Shown: positions 1 through 7,394 of the stretch, piece after piece | Layout: each line of letters opens with the position of its first letter | How positions within the stretch are numbered: the first letter of the stretch is position 1 | NCBI RefSeq assembly: GCF_014385065.1 | Contig: NZ_JACRTA010000003.1 | Location: 447,125-511,124 of the forward strand | Direction of reading: 5' to 3' | Length of the DNA stretch: 64,000 nucleotides | Source of the DNA: Lentihominibacter hominis | Lineage (GTDB): Bacteria; Bacillota; Clostridia; Peptostreptococcales; Anaerovoracaceae | Notes under the pieces: generated by a model | The model's input: only the letters and a program-made list of their open reading frames with translations | Database searches by the model: none | Told to the model about the DNA's origin: nothing | Program-made: the position numbers and the translations under genes

Positions 1-1062
1 CGCCAGCGTGTTTATCTCCACTTTATATGTACCGCTGGAAGAAGATGATCCGTTTCCGGAACTTTCAGAAGAAGATGAATTTATCTTTGAAGTATACTTA
101 AGAGCTACCCAGTAACCCGTTTCCTTAACTTTTCCCCAATCGCCTGATGTCTTGATTATCGTATAATTTCCCGGGGTTATATATCCTTTGCTCTTATAGC
201 TTGTACTCGGACCAAGTCTCATATTGAGATTTACCGCAGAGATTTTTACTCGATAATTAGCATCTGTTCCTGTATCAACAACGTTTTCAGAAGAAGTATT
301 CACCTTGGTTACATAACTCATACAAACCCAATAGCCACTGTCAGCCAATTTAACCCAGTTTCCGCACTCCTGACTGGCTTTATAAGTCCCCTTCTTAACA
401 TAGCCTATACGGCTGTATTCAGTTCCAGGTCCCGTCCTCATATTAAGATCTTTGGCCGTTATTTTAACACTGTAATCTACATTTTTAACTTCCGAAGACG
501 ATGAAGAATCCGTATCTGTGATATAGATGTAACCTTTAAGAGAATTGCTCCATGGAGAACCATAATGAAAGACCAGCTGATCGGCAGTCGTAGGCTTAGA
601 TGCCGACAAAGTCCAGCTTGATTCCGATACATAAGGTTTACCATTAACAACTTTTTCAACTATGGCTACATGAGAATCATAACAGGCTATAGCGCCCACT
701 TTAGGCGTGCTGCCATATGGATAATAATTTCCCTGTTTATTTATGTCCCACCACCTGGATGCATCCCACCTGAAGTTTGTATTGAGATTTTTTCCCAATA
801 TCTCACTGGCTCTGCCATAGGCATACCAAGTACAGTTACCGGTGACATACTTTCCGTCAGACCTTTTAACCTGATTAGGACCGTATCCTGAACTGTAAAA
901 TATATTATTATTCGTATAATAATAAGTCTTTCCCGCTGCAGAACTATATGACGGAACGGTTGTCCTTGCACTGAACGCCGCATTGCTTTCTGTCGTTGTC
1001 AGCGGCATTACGATAGAAACGGCAATTATGAATGATATTATCAGTGAAAATAATTTCTTCAT
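1..1062 (-). CDS. Secreted CHAP-domain amidase/endopeptidase with SH3 repeats, partial
   Basis: The reading frame is open from an ATG at 1062 to the left edge, 354 codons with no stop, so the C-terminus lies outside the window. The first ~28 residues look like a Sec signal peptide: two lysines, a hydrophobic run, then small residues. A CHAP domain follows (~60-175) with the NCTWYAYGRA motif carrying the likely catalytic Cys, and a downstream SHVAIVE His motif. Two bacterial SH3 repeats follow, each with an LNMR(T/L)GP core, and a third begins at the edge; Ser-rich linkers separate them. CHAP enzymes cut peptidoglycan peptide bonds, so an extracellular cell-wall role is inferred. Its ATG overlaps the stop of the AbrB-like gene (ATGA), so the two are probably translated together. 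Confidence 0.88.
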   Translation of the reverse strand, partial: MKKLFSLIISFIIAVSIVMPLTTTESNAAFSARTTVPSYSSAAGKTYYYTNNNIFYSSGYGPNQVKRSDGKYVTGNCTWYAYGRASEILGKNLNTNFRWDASRWWDINKQGNYYPYGSTPKVGAIACYDSHVAIVEKVVNGKPYVSESSWTLSASKPTTADQLVFHYGSPWSNSLKGYIYITDTDSSSSSEVKNVDYSVKITAKDLNMRTGPGTEYSRIGYVKKGTYKASQECGNWVKLADSGYWVCMSYVTKVNTSSENVVDTGTDANYRVKISAVNLNMRLGPSTSYKSKGYITPGNYTIIKTSGDWGKVKETGYWVALKYTSKINSSSSESSGNGSSSSSGTYKVEINTLA

Positions 1063-1265
1063 CTGTGATCCTTTCTCAAGCGTTCGATTTCCCTTTTCAA
1101 TCCTTCAATATAACCTACCGGATATACACAAACAGGAACGATCCTTATCTCACCGTCCTTTTCATATATTTCCAGACTATCCCCTTCCTTTAAATTGAGC
1201 TTTGTTACAATTCCTTTGGGAATGGTTATCTGAGACTTTCTTCTCAATTCAGTTATCATTTTCAT
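1059..1265 (-). CDS. AbrB/SpoVT-type DNA-binding protein
   Basis: This 68-aa protein has the swapped-hairpin AbrB signature at its N-terminus: ELRRKSQITIPKGIV followed by LNLKEGDSLEIYEKDGEIRI. The family includes AbrB/SpoVT transition-state regulators and MazE-type antitoxins. The last ~25 residues form a charged helix and could mediate oligomerisation. No toxin gene is adjacent; the downstream partner is a CHAP hydrolase, reached through a 4-bp ATGA overlap, which favours a local regulator over an antitoxin. A second in-frame ATG lies two codons in; I chose the first because it is closer to the only AGGA-like sequence. A perfect palindrome directly upstream could be its own operator. Confidence 0.85.
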   Translation of the reverse strand: MKMITELRRKSQITIPKGIVTKLNLKEGDSLEIYEKDGEIRIVPVCVYPVGYIEGLKREIERLRKDHR

Positions 1266-1267
1266 TG

Positions 1268-1282
1268 GTAGGAAATTCCTAC
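1268..1282. promoter_or_regulatory. 15-bp palindrome before the AbrB-like gene, candidate operator
   Basis: GTAGGAA-a-TTCCTAC is a perfect 7+1+7 inverted repeat ending three bases before the AbrB-like start codon. It covers the AGGA sequence that would serve as ribosome binding site. Binding by the AbrB-like protein, or an RNA hairpin hiding the site, would give autoregulation. This is inference from position only. Confidence 0.5.
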
Positions 1283-1306
1283 TTTCTTAATTTCTTACTG
1301 AAATGA

Positions 1307-1336
1307 ATTGTACCATCTTTTTACATAAAAAAACAA
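1307..1336 (-). promoter_or_regulatory. Probable sigma-A promoter of the AbrB-CHAP operon
   Basis: Read on the minus strand, TTGTTT (1336-1331) and TACAAT (1312-1307) are separated by 18 bp. This lies ~40 bp upstream of the AbrB-like start codon. The -35 is weak and lies in an A/T-rich stretch, so the call is moderate. Confidence 0.45.
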
Positions 1337-1359
1337 GAAAAAATGTCATAAAAAGAAAA

Positions 1360-1397
1360 AAATCGGTGATGATATTTATTCATATCATCACCGATTT
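1360..1397 (-). terminator. Intrinsic terminator after yqeY
   Basis: A perfect 16-bp stem with a 6-base loop (AAATCGGTGATGATAT arm at 1360-1375) is followed on the minus strand by a T-rich run. It lies 25 bp beyond the yqeY stop and separates rpsU-yqeY from the AbrB-CHAP operon. Confidence 0.85.
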
Positions 1398-1422
1398 TTA
1401 AACAATATCTATATGTTGTATG

Positions 1423-1875
1423 TTATCCAAGAAACTGCTCTACGGCATCTTTCACGTTATTACCGTCAGCAACCCCTTTTACCTTAGGCATCGTAGCTCC
1501 CATAAGTTTACCCATGAAGGCTTTTCCGCTGCCTTTTTCTACGCCTAATGTGGCTGCCGTATCCGCTACAATATCCAGTATTTCATCCGGCGTAAGCTGT
1601 TTAGGCATATACTCTGTAAGAACTTCGATTTCTGCGTTATAAGCTTCCACAAGATCCGTTCTTCCGGCCGATTCAAAATCAGCGAGGGCATCTTTTCTCA
1701 TCTTAACCTGCTTGGCTAAGATGGACGCAATCCCTGCATCGTCGATTTCTTCCCTATTGTCTACTTCAAACTGCTTAATAGCAGCTCTCACAAAGCTTAT
1801 GGTATCTTTTCGTACCGTCTGCTTATTTTTCATCGCTTCCTTAAAGTCAGCGTTCAATCTTTCTTTCAAGGTCAA
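1423..1875 (-). CDS. yqeY: YqeY/GatB-tail domain protein
   Basis: This 150-aa soluble protein matches the YqeY family throughout. It has the N-terminal LKERLNADFKEAMKNK helix, the IKQFEVDNRE segment, and a C-terminal GSGKAFMGKLMGATMPKVKGVADG region resembling the tail domain of GatB, the amidotransferase subunit. The family is thought to bind tRNA-like or charged-tRNA substrates, but its function is unproven. It lies 33 bp downstream of rpsU in the same direction, the usual Firmicute arrangement, and shares the terminator at 1360-1397. Length is typical. Confidence 0.93.
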   Translation of the reverse strand: MTLKERLNADFKEAMKNKQTVRKDTISFVRAAIKQFEVDNREEIDDAGIASILAKQVKMRKDALADFESAGRTDLVEAYNAEIEVLTEYMPKQLTPDEILDIVADTAATLGVEKGSGKAFMGKLMGATMPKVKGVADGNNVKDAVEQFLG

Positions 1876-1908
1876 TTAAAACACCTCTAATCTGCAATTT
1901 GTCTAAAA

Positions 1909-2088
1909 CTAATACTTTTTAGCCTTTTTTCTCGCAGCTTCAGACTTCTTCTTTCTCTTTACGCTAGGTTTCTCGTAATGTTCTCTCTTTCTGAGTTCGG
2001 ACATAACTCCGTCTCTTGCGCAAGACCTCTTAAATCTCTTTAAAGCGCTTTCCAAGCTTTCGTTTTCTCTTACTATCACCTGTGCCAT
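1909..2088 (-). CDS. rpsU: 30S ribosomal protein S21
   Basis: The 59-aa protein starts [21 protein letters not shown] and ends in a very basic [16 protein letters not shown] tail, the full S21 pattern. S21 sits on the 30S platform and helps initiation. The start is the ATG at 2088; a GTG four codons upstream lies inside the Shine-Dalgarno sequence, and AGGAGG is 11 bases from the ATG. It heads an rpsU-yqeY operon. Confidence 0.97.
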   Translation of the reverse strand: MAQVIVRENESLESALKRFKRSCARDGVMSELRKREHYEKPSVKRKKKSEAARKKAKKY

Positions 2089-2157
2089 TTCCCGTTTCAC
2101 CTCCTGACTTTACAGAAATCTTTGTAAACCTAAGAACGGCTTGCCTATAACGTTGCT

Positions 2158-2186
2158 ATTATACTATTTTATACGGATTTATGCAA
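2158..2186 (-). promoter_or_regulatory. Sigma-A promoter of rpsU-yqeY
   Basis: On the minus strand TTGCAT (2186-2181) and TATAAT (2163-2158) are exactly 17 bp apart, ~70 bp upstream of the rpsU start. Apart from divergent nadA promoter elements, the 2089-2447 gap holds no gene. Confidence 0.75.
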
Positions 2187-2320
2187 GATTTTTTTGTATA
2201 AGCCGATTATTTTGTTCCCAAACTGCATCGGGCCTTTATACTTTGAAAAACATTGCCGGTCCTGCTTTTAAGTATATACTTACAAATCAACTTTATTAAA
2301 ACTTTTCAGTTGCCCCACTA

Positions 2321-2386
2321 TTGTCTTGACACAGTTAAAGACATTTGTCTTGTTAAAACTCTTAAAACATGTTATACTCAAGACAA
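2321..2386 (+). promoter_or_regulatory. nadABC promoter framed by three TTGTCTTG operator-like words
   Basis: The promoter is TTGTTA (2350-2355), a 17-bp spacer and TATACT (2373-2378). The word TTGTCTTG occurs at 2321-2328 and 2345-2352, and its exact reverse complement CAAGACAA at 2379-2386. The second copy overlaps the -35 and the inverted copy directly follows the -10, ideal for repression. NAD operons of Firmicutes are commonly controlled by the niacin-responsive repressor NiaR; assigning these words to NiaR is inference. No niaR gene is in the window. Confidence 0.7.
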
Positions 2387-2447
2387 TTTGACATGCAGAT
2401 TATTAACGCGTCTGTCATCATCAGACGCCGACAAAGGAGTTAATGTT

Positions 2448-3356
2448 ATGAATGAAAAGATCCATAGGATACAGGATTTGAAGAAAGAAAAAAACGCAGT
2501 AATAATGGCACACTATTACGTAAACGATGAGGTTCAAGATCTGGCTGATTTTGTCGGAGATTCATATTATCTGAGTGAAACAGCCTCTAAGGTTGACGCA
2601 GACATAATCTTACTCTGCGGAGTCTCTTTCATGGGAGAAAGCGCAAAAATACTCAACCCCCATAAAAAGGTACTGATACCCGACATAACTGCCGACTGCC
2701 CTATGGCTCATATGGCCGATACAGACAAGATCAAAGCTGTGCGTGAAAAATATGATGACGTAGCCGTAGTTTGCTATGTTAATTCTACAGCAGAACTTAA
2801 GGCAAACAGTGACGTTTGTGTTACCTCTTCAAATGCTCTGAAAATAGTGAAAGCTCTGTCTAACAAAAATATATATTTCATACCTGATCAAAATCTTGCC
2901 CATTTTATCGCAGACAGAATTCCCGAAAAAAATTTTATATTCAACGACGGTTTCTGCTACGTACATCACGAAATAACAGCTGATGACATTATGGCGGTAA
3001 AGAAAAAACATCCTAATGCTCCTGTTCTGGTACATCCGGAATCGAAGCCTGAGGTAGTTGCTCTTGCAGATTACACCGGAAGTACATCGGGAATAATAAA
3101 TTATGCCACAGAAAACGATAGTAAAGAATACATAATCATTACTGAATCGGGCGTTTTATATGAACTGAAAAAGAAAAATCCCAACAAGACATTCTTTACT
3201 GTCAAAACTCCTCAAGTCTGTTCCAATATGAAAAAAATCAACATAGATAATATTATCGAAGCACTCGAAAAAGAATCTCCGGAAATAAATATGGACGAGA
3301 CTCTTATTAAAAACTCATACGCACCTATGAAAAAAATGCTTGAATTATCAAGATAA
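2448..3356 (+). CDS. nadA: Quinolinate synthase A
   Basis: NadA condenses iminoaspartate with dihydroxyacetone phosphate to quinolinate, using a [4Fe-4S] cluster. The 302-aa product has the family pattern: MAHYYVNDEVQDLADFVGDS, LCGVSFMGESAKIL, VTSSNA, PDQNLAH, VHPE, GSTSGI and QVCSNMKKI, including the cluster cysteines. The ATG at 2448 is preceded by AAAGGAGT at 7 bases; the frame extends further upstream, but that part overlaps the promoter and is not family sequence. It is the first gene of nadA-nadB-nadC, the de novo NAD pathway from aspartate. Confidence 0.97.
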   Translation: MNEKIHRIQDLKKEKNAVIMAHYYVNDEVQDLADFVGDSYYLSETASKVDADIILLCGVSFMGESAKILNPHKKVLIPDITADCPMAHMADTDKIKAVREKYDDVAVVCYVNSTAELKANSDVCVTSSNALKIVKALSNKNIYFIPDQNLAHFIADRIPEKNFIFNDGFCYVHHEITADDIMAVKKKHPNAPVLVHPESKPEVVALADYTGSTSGIINYATENDSKEYIIITESGVLYELKKKNPNKTFFTVKTPQVCSNMKKINIDNIIEALEKESPEINMDETLIKNSYAPMKKMLELSR

Positions 3357-3460
3357 TCTAAAAATCATATCTTACCAATTATTTTAAATTTTAAAATTTT
3401 TTGGGATATAAAAAATCATGTCCCTTTAAACAATTTATAAGAAAGAAGGATTGACTCATC

Positions 3461-4789
3461 ATGAAAAACAAATATGATGTGATCATTGTAGGTACAGGAG
3501 TTGCCGGTTGTTTTACGGCATTGCATCTCCCTTCAGATATGGATATTTTAATGATCACAAAAGGCGGTCTGGAAGAAAGCGACTCTTTTCTGGCACAAGG
3601 TGGCATCTGCGTATTAAAAGGCGATGATGATTACGATAGTTTTTTCGAAGATACAATGAAAGCCGGACATTATGAAAACAGCGTAGAATCTGTAGACTTT
3701 ATGATCAGAGAATCTCAAACAGTAATAAATGAACTTATTGAATATGGCGTAGAATTCGAAAAAAACTCTGGCAAGCTTGCTTTTACACGTGAAGGAGCCC
3801 ACTCTACCAACAGAATATTATATCACGATGATATTACAGGTGAAGAAATCACCAGTAAGCTTTTATCACACGTAAAAGAAAAAAAGAACATAACCATCAT
3901 GACTCATACAACCATGCTGGATGTATTATGCAAAAACCAGAACTGTGACGGAATTCTTATGACCGATCCGTCAGGCAGTATAATTCCCGTGTTTGCAGAG
4001 AATGTGATGTGGGCATGCGGAGGGATCGGAGGCATATATAACAACTCCACAAACTTTTCTCATCTTACAGGAGATGCCCTTGCTATATCTCTAAAACGAA
4101 ATATCAAACTGAAAAATATCAGCTATATACAAATACATCCTACCACTCTTTTTTCAAAAGCTGACGACAGAAGATTTCTGATATCGGAATCTGTACGCGG
4201 CGAAGGAGCACATTTATACGATAAAAACGGAAACCGTTTTGTCAATGAACTCCTTCCGCGTGACGTAGTTTCCAATGCGATTTTCCAACAGATGAAAAAA
4301 GATGGTACAGAACACGTATGGCTATCTTTCCTGCCTATAAAAAATATAAATATAAAAGACAGGTTTCCGAATATATACAGAAAATGTCTGGAACATGGCT
4401 ATAATATAACAAAAGATTTGATACCTGTAGTACCCGCTCAGCATTACTTTATGGGCGGAGTTGATGTCGATCTGAACAGCCGCACCTCTATGAATCATCT
4501 GTATGCATCAGGAGAAACATGCTGTAACGGAGTCCATGGAGCCAACAGGCTTGCAAGCAACTCACTTCTGGAAAGTCTTGTTTTCGCAAAAAGTGCAGCC
4601 ATGCATATAAGCAGCAGCCCCTCCTTAGGATCACAGAGATTCAGCAAAAATATCGGAATGCCTCTGGAATCACTGTCAGAAATATATAATCTTACATTGA
4701 CAGAATATGAAGACACGCAAAAATATACTGAAAACAACAAAAAACAGATACTTGAAGCTATCCGAAAAGATAAGAAGGAGTCGGCATAA
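3461..4789 (+). CDS. nadB: L-aspartate oxidase
   Basis: NadB oxidises aspartate to iminoaspartate, the NadA substrate. The 442-aa flavoprotein opens with an FAD Rossmann motif (IIVGTGVAGCFTA) and has the fumarate-reductase/NadB motifs SFLAQGGICV, ISESVRGEGAHL, HYFMGGVDVD and GETCCNGVHGANRLASNSLLE. It is shorter than the ~530-aa enterobacterial enzyme because the C-terminal helical domain is reduced to ~60 residues. AAGGA lies ten bases before the ATG. The 104-bp gap after nadA has no promoter I can see. Its stop overlaps the nadC start (TAATG). Confidence 0.95.
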   Translation: MKNKYDVIIVGTGVAGCFTALHLPSDMDILMITKGGLEESDSFLAQGGICVLKGDDDYDSFFEDTMKAGHYENSVESVDFMIRESQTVINELIEYGVEFEKNSGKLAFTREGAHSTNRILYHDDITGEEITSKLLSHVKEKKNITIMTHTTMLDVLCKNQNCDGILMTDPSGSIIPVFAENVMWACGGIGGIYNNSTNFSHLTGDALAISLKRNIKLKNISYIQIHPTTLFSKADDRRFLISESVRGEGAHLYDKNGNRFVNELLPRDVVSNAIFQQMKKDGTEHVWLSFLPIKNINIKDRFPNIYRKCLEHGYNITKDLIPVVPAQHYFMGGVDVDLNSRTSMNHLYASGETCCNGVHGANRLASNSLLESLVFAKSAAMHISSSPSLGSQRFSKNIGMPLESLSEIYNLTLTEYEDTQKYTENNKKQILEAIRKDKKESA

Positions 4790-5640
4790 TGGACAATATT
4801 ACAATGAAAAACAATGCAGATCATTTAATTTTAATGGCACTGCATGAGGATATATCTTCAGAAGATGTATCCACAAATTCTGTAGTCAGAAAAAAAACTT
4901 ACGGTTCTGCTCAGCTTTTATGCAAAGAGAACGGAATCATTGCAGGCCTTGATGTATTCAAACGTGTTTTCGAACTTCTTGATGATGACATACGAATGGA
5001 AACTTCAGTTTCCGACGGTGATATGATAAAAAACGGACAGCTTATAGCTACCATTATCGGCGATGTAAAAGCCATATTGTCAGGTGAACGAACAGCTCTC
5101 AATTTTTTACAGAGAATGAGCGGCATCGCCACATATACAAAAAATATGTCCGATATCCTCAAGAACAGCAAAACAAAACTTCTCGATACCCGAAAGACTA
5201 CGCCTAATATGAGAATATTCGAAAAATACGCTGTAAGAACAGGCGGCGGATATAACCACAGATATAACCTTTCAGATGGTGTTATGCTTAAAGATAATCA
5301 CATAAATGCAGCCGGAGGCGTTGCTAATGCAATAAAAATGGCGAAGGAATATGCCCCTTTTATAAGAAAAATAGAAGTGGAAGTGGAGAACCTAAAAATG
5401 CTGCAGGAAGCCCTTGAAGCAGGAGCGGATATAATTATGCTGGACAACATGTCTGAGGAAGATATGAAAACAGCTGTTGAAATGGTTAAAGGCAAAGCGG
5501 AAACAGAATGTTCGGGAAACGTTACGGCAGAAAACCTGAAAAAGCTTGTAGATATAGGTGTCGACTACATATCAAGCGGAGCTCTTACCCACTCTGCTCC
5601 TATCCTTGATCTTTCCCTTAAAAACCTTAAATTGCTTTGA
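4789..5640 (+). CDS. nadC: Nicotinate-nucleotide pyrophosphorylase (carboxylating)
   Basis: NadC (quinolinate phosphoribosyltransferase) converts quinolinate and PRPP to nicotinate mononucleotide and CO2. The 283-aa protein has the family hallmarks RTALNFLQRMSGIAT, LDTRKTTPNMR, YAVRTGGGYNHRYNLSDGVMLKDNHI, the EVEVENL strand and the C-terminal DYISSGALTHSAP loop. Length is normal. Its ATG shares a base with the nadB stop, so translation is coupled. Transcription probably ends at the hairpin at 5654-5690. Confidence 0.97.
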   Translation: MDNITMKNNADHLILMALHEDISSEDVSTNSVVRKKTYGSAQLLCKENGIIAGLDVFKRVFELLDDDIRMETSVSDGDMIKNGQLIATIIGDVKAILSGERTALNFLQRMSGIATYTKNMSDILKNSKTKLLDTRKTTPNMRIFEKYAVRTGGGYNHRYNLSDGVMLKDNHINAAGGVANAIKMAKEYAPFIRKIEVEVENLKMLQEALEAGADIIMLDNMSEEDMKTAVEMVKGKAETECSGNVTAENLKKLVDIGVDYISSGALTHSAPILDLSLKNLKLL

Positions 5641-5653
5641 TCCTGAACTCAAA

Positions 5654-5690
5654 AAGAGATACGATATCTGCTAAAACTTTCGTATCTCTT
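5654..5690. terminator. Bidirectional terminator between nadC and the Lit-like gene
   Basis: AAGAGATACGA (5654-5664) pairs perfectly with TCGTATCTCTT (5680-5690). T-rich runs follow on both strands, TTTTT on the minus strand. It overlaps the last codons of the convergent minus-strand gene and serves both operons. Confidence 0.8.
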
Positions 5691-6381
5691 CTTTATTATG
5701 TTTCTTTTTATATTTAAAAAGAAACATACTCAAAATGAAAATCACCGCCAAAGAGACAGCAAACACAAAAACTATCCTTACAGCCATATCAGCAAAAAAT
5801 CCTTCCGGAAATAATCTTATCATATAATCTTCAGCAGGATCAAACAGCCACAGATCATTATTAAAAAATATCCGGTGAAAAATCTCAAACACCTTATTGA
5901 AATCTATAAATGATACAACCGCTATTACAGCAGAAAATAACACCGTTACAGATAATACTGCCTGATAAGACCTCGCAAAAATTCTTATTATATTTGCCTT
6001 CGTGATAAAGAGAAAAATAAGGCAGACTGCCATTACTATACATGATCCCATCCTTATCCGTATTCCTGCAGCAAACAAAGCTCTTACTTCCTCCATATGA
6101 AATCTATCCTGCTGGTTGAAAAATTCCTGCTCTTTTCCCTCTATATCTGTTACAACTGATAATACATCCGTATCACCCCTCAGGTATGTCATTACCTCCT
6201 CTGTAACATACATGACATCATCCATTGTCATATCAAGCTCCGACAGCACATCGTATTTCCTGTATTCCTCTTCATATACGCTGAAATCAGAATATAAAAC
6301 AATATCTATGCTTATAAATAATAACATAACAATCAATGAAAACGCAAAAATTACTCCTGCCGTCCAATGCGCAAATCTCAT
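5671..6381 (-). CDS. lit: Lit-like lipoprotein intramolecular transacylase (DUF1461/TIGR01906 membrane protein)
   Basis: This 236-aa protein has four likely membrane helices (~7-30, 110-127, 139-158, 200-222) with a large outside loop after each of the first and third. Two conserved histidines stand out: H95 in FHMEEVRALF, and H169 in FEIFHRIFFNNDLWLF. In the Lit family, which makes lyso-form lipoproteins by moving an acyl chain from the diacylglycerol to the lipoprotein N-terminal cysteine, two such histidines form the active site. The assignment comes from recalled family motifs, not an alignment. It lies 18 bp after the CBS gene. A lipoprotein that could be a substrate is encoded at 51.5 kb. 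Confidence 0.75.
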   Translation of the reverse strand: MRFAHWTAGVIFAFSLIVMLLFISIDIVLYSDFSVYEEEYRKYDVLSELDMTMDDVMYVTEEVMTYLRGDTDVLSVVTDIEGKEQEFFNQQDRFHMEEVRALFAAGIRIRMGSCIVMAVCLIFLFITKANIIRIFARSYQAVLSVTVLFSAVIAVVSFIDFNKVFEIFHRIFFNNDLWLFDPAEDYMIRLFPEGFFADMAVRIVFVFAVSLAVIFILSMFLFKYKKKHNKEEIRKF

Positions 6382-6399
6382 TTATTAAGAATCATCCTT

Positions 6400-6879
6400 T
6401 CAATCAGCAATTTCATCATAGACAGTGATCATATTCTGCATTATGTGCCTTATTATCATTGATCTGCTGACAACGCCGACTAACGTTCCGTTGCTGACAA
6501 CAGGAACCTTTTTTATCTTCTGCACTGAAAGCACCTGCGCCGCTTCATCGACACTGTCTTCTGAATCCATGCAGACAACATCCTTTGTAGCAATCTCTGC
6601 AGCCTTCATTTCCATGAGGTCCTGAACCTTGTCCTCAAAAGAAGTATTATCAATAACAGTAACAGATATATCACAATAATCAAAAATAATCGGTTTATGT
6701 TTCGACACATATTTCATTATATCGCCGTCACTTATAAAACCGACTACTTTCAAATCGCCATCAACAAGAGGAACTCCTCCGATCCCCTTTTCATACAGAT
6801 ACTCCATGACCTCTTTTACATTAACATTTTCGTGGCATGTATAAACGTTTTCTTCCATGATATCTTTTACTTTGATCAT
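6400..6879 (-). CDS. Tandem CBS-domain protein
   Basis: The 159-aa protein is two CBS motifs with nothing else: repeat one from VKDIMEENVYTCHENV to VGFISDGDIMKYV, repeat two from AAEIATKDVVCMDSED to LVGVVSRSMIIRHI. CBS pairs bind adenosyl ligands and act as sensors, here without an attached enzyme. The start at 6879 has GGGGAGG nine bases upstream; an upstream in-frame ATG at 6912 lacks a good site and gives non-family sequence. It precedes the Lit-like gene by 18 bp. Its target is unknown. Confidence 0.9.
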   Translation of the reverse strand: MIKVKDIMEENVYTCHENVNVKEVMEYLYEKGIGGVPLVDGDLKVVGFISDGDIMKYVSKHKPIIFDYCDISVTVIDNTSFEDKVQDLMEMKAAEIATKDVVCMDSEDSVDEAAQVLSVQKIKKVPVVSNGTLVGVVSRSMIIRHIMQNMITVYDEIAD

Positions 6880-6969
6880 AGCCTTCCTCCCCGCCCACAC
6901 GGCAGCAGTCAACTGTATTGCGTCTATCCCTGTATGTATATGTATATTGATATTTATTTTATCTTCCTA

Positions 6970-7311
6970 TCAGCCCGGAGGCCATGTCATCTTTCTCTTT
7001 CCCAAAAGATGAAAGTGTATATGTTTGACTGTCTGAAACCCATCTTCTCCGCAGTTGTTTACCAGTCTGTACCCGTTTTCCAGACCCAGTGTCTTCGCAA
7101 TATCTTTCACTTTAGTCATTATATGTCCCAAAAGCTCTTTATCCTCTTCACCAACATCATCAAGCGAAGCTATATGTTTCTTGGGTATGATTAGTACATG
7201 AACCGGTGCCTGAGGGTCCAAATCATGAAAACATAAAATCTTATCATCTTCATATACCTTGTTTGAAGGTATCTCTCCCTTAGATATCCTGCAAAATATA
7301 CAATCGTTCAT
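6970..7311 (-). CDS. HIT-family nucleotide hydrolase (Hint type)
   Basis: The 113-aa protein begins MNDCIFCRISKGEIPSNKVYED and carries the histidine triad HIHFHLLG near its end. Hint-type enzymes hydrolyse adenosine phosphoramidates and related adenylated substrates in the cytoplasm. The N-terminal CxxC resembles the zinc-binding pair of bacterial HIT proteins. The GAAAGGAG site is well placed, and an extended -10 promoter lies just upstream, so it is probably transcribed separately from mtaB. Confidence 0.95.
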   Translation of the reverse strand: MNDCIFCRISKGEIPSNKVYEDDKILCFHDLDPQAPVHVLIIPKKHIASLDDVGEEDKELLGHIMTKVKDIAKTLGLENGYRLVNNCGEDGFQTVKHIHFHLLGKRKMTWPPG

Positions 7312-7338
7312 ATCTTCATCTCCTTTCTATTTTTGTTC

Positions 7339-7347
7339 ATTATACCA
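7339..7347 (-). promoter_or_regulatory. Extended -10 promoter of the HIT gene
   Basis: TGGTATAAT reads on the minus strand from 7347 to 7339, an extended -10 about 28 bp before the ATG. The -35 region (AGTCTA at 17 bp) is weak, as is usual for extended -10 promoters. Confidence 0.55.
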
Positions 7348-7394
7348 CATTATTCCATTTATAGACTTTCTTTTTTAGCTATATTTACTGCTCC

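Noticed and set aside
1059..1265. Antitoxin of a MazEF-like module
   Set aside because: No toxin frame is adjacent; the coupled gene is a CHAP hydrolase with a signal peptide.
3400..3425. Attenuator hairpin between nadA and nadB
   Set aside because: The GGGATA/TGTCCC stem is six weak pairs with only a short T-run; likely chance in AT-rich DNA.
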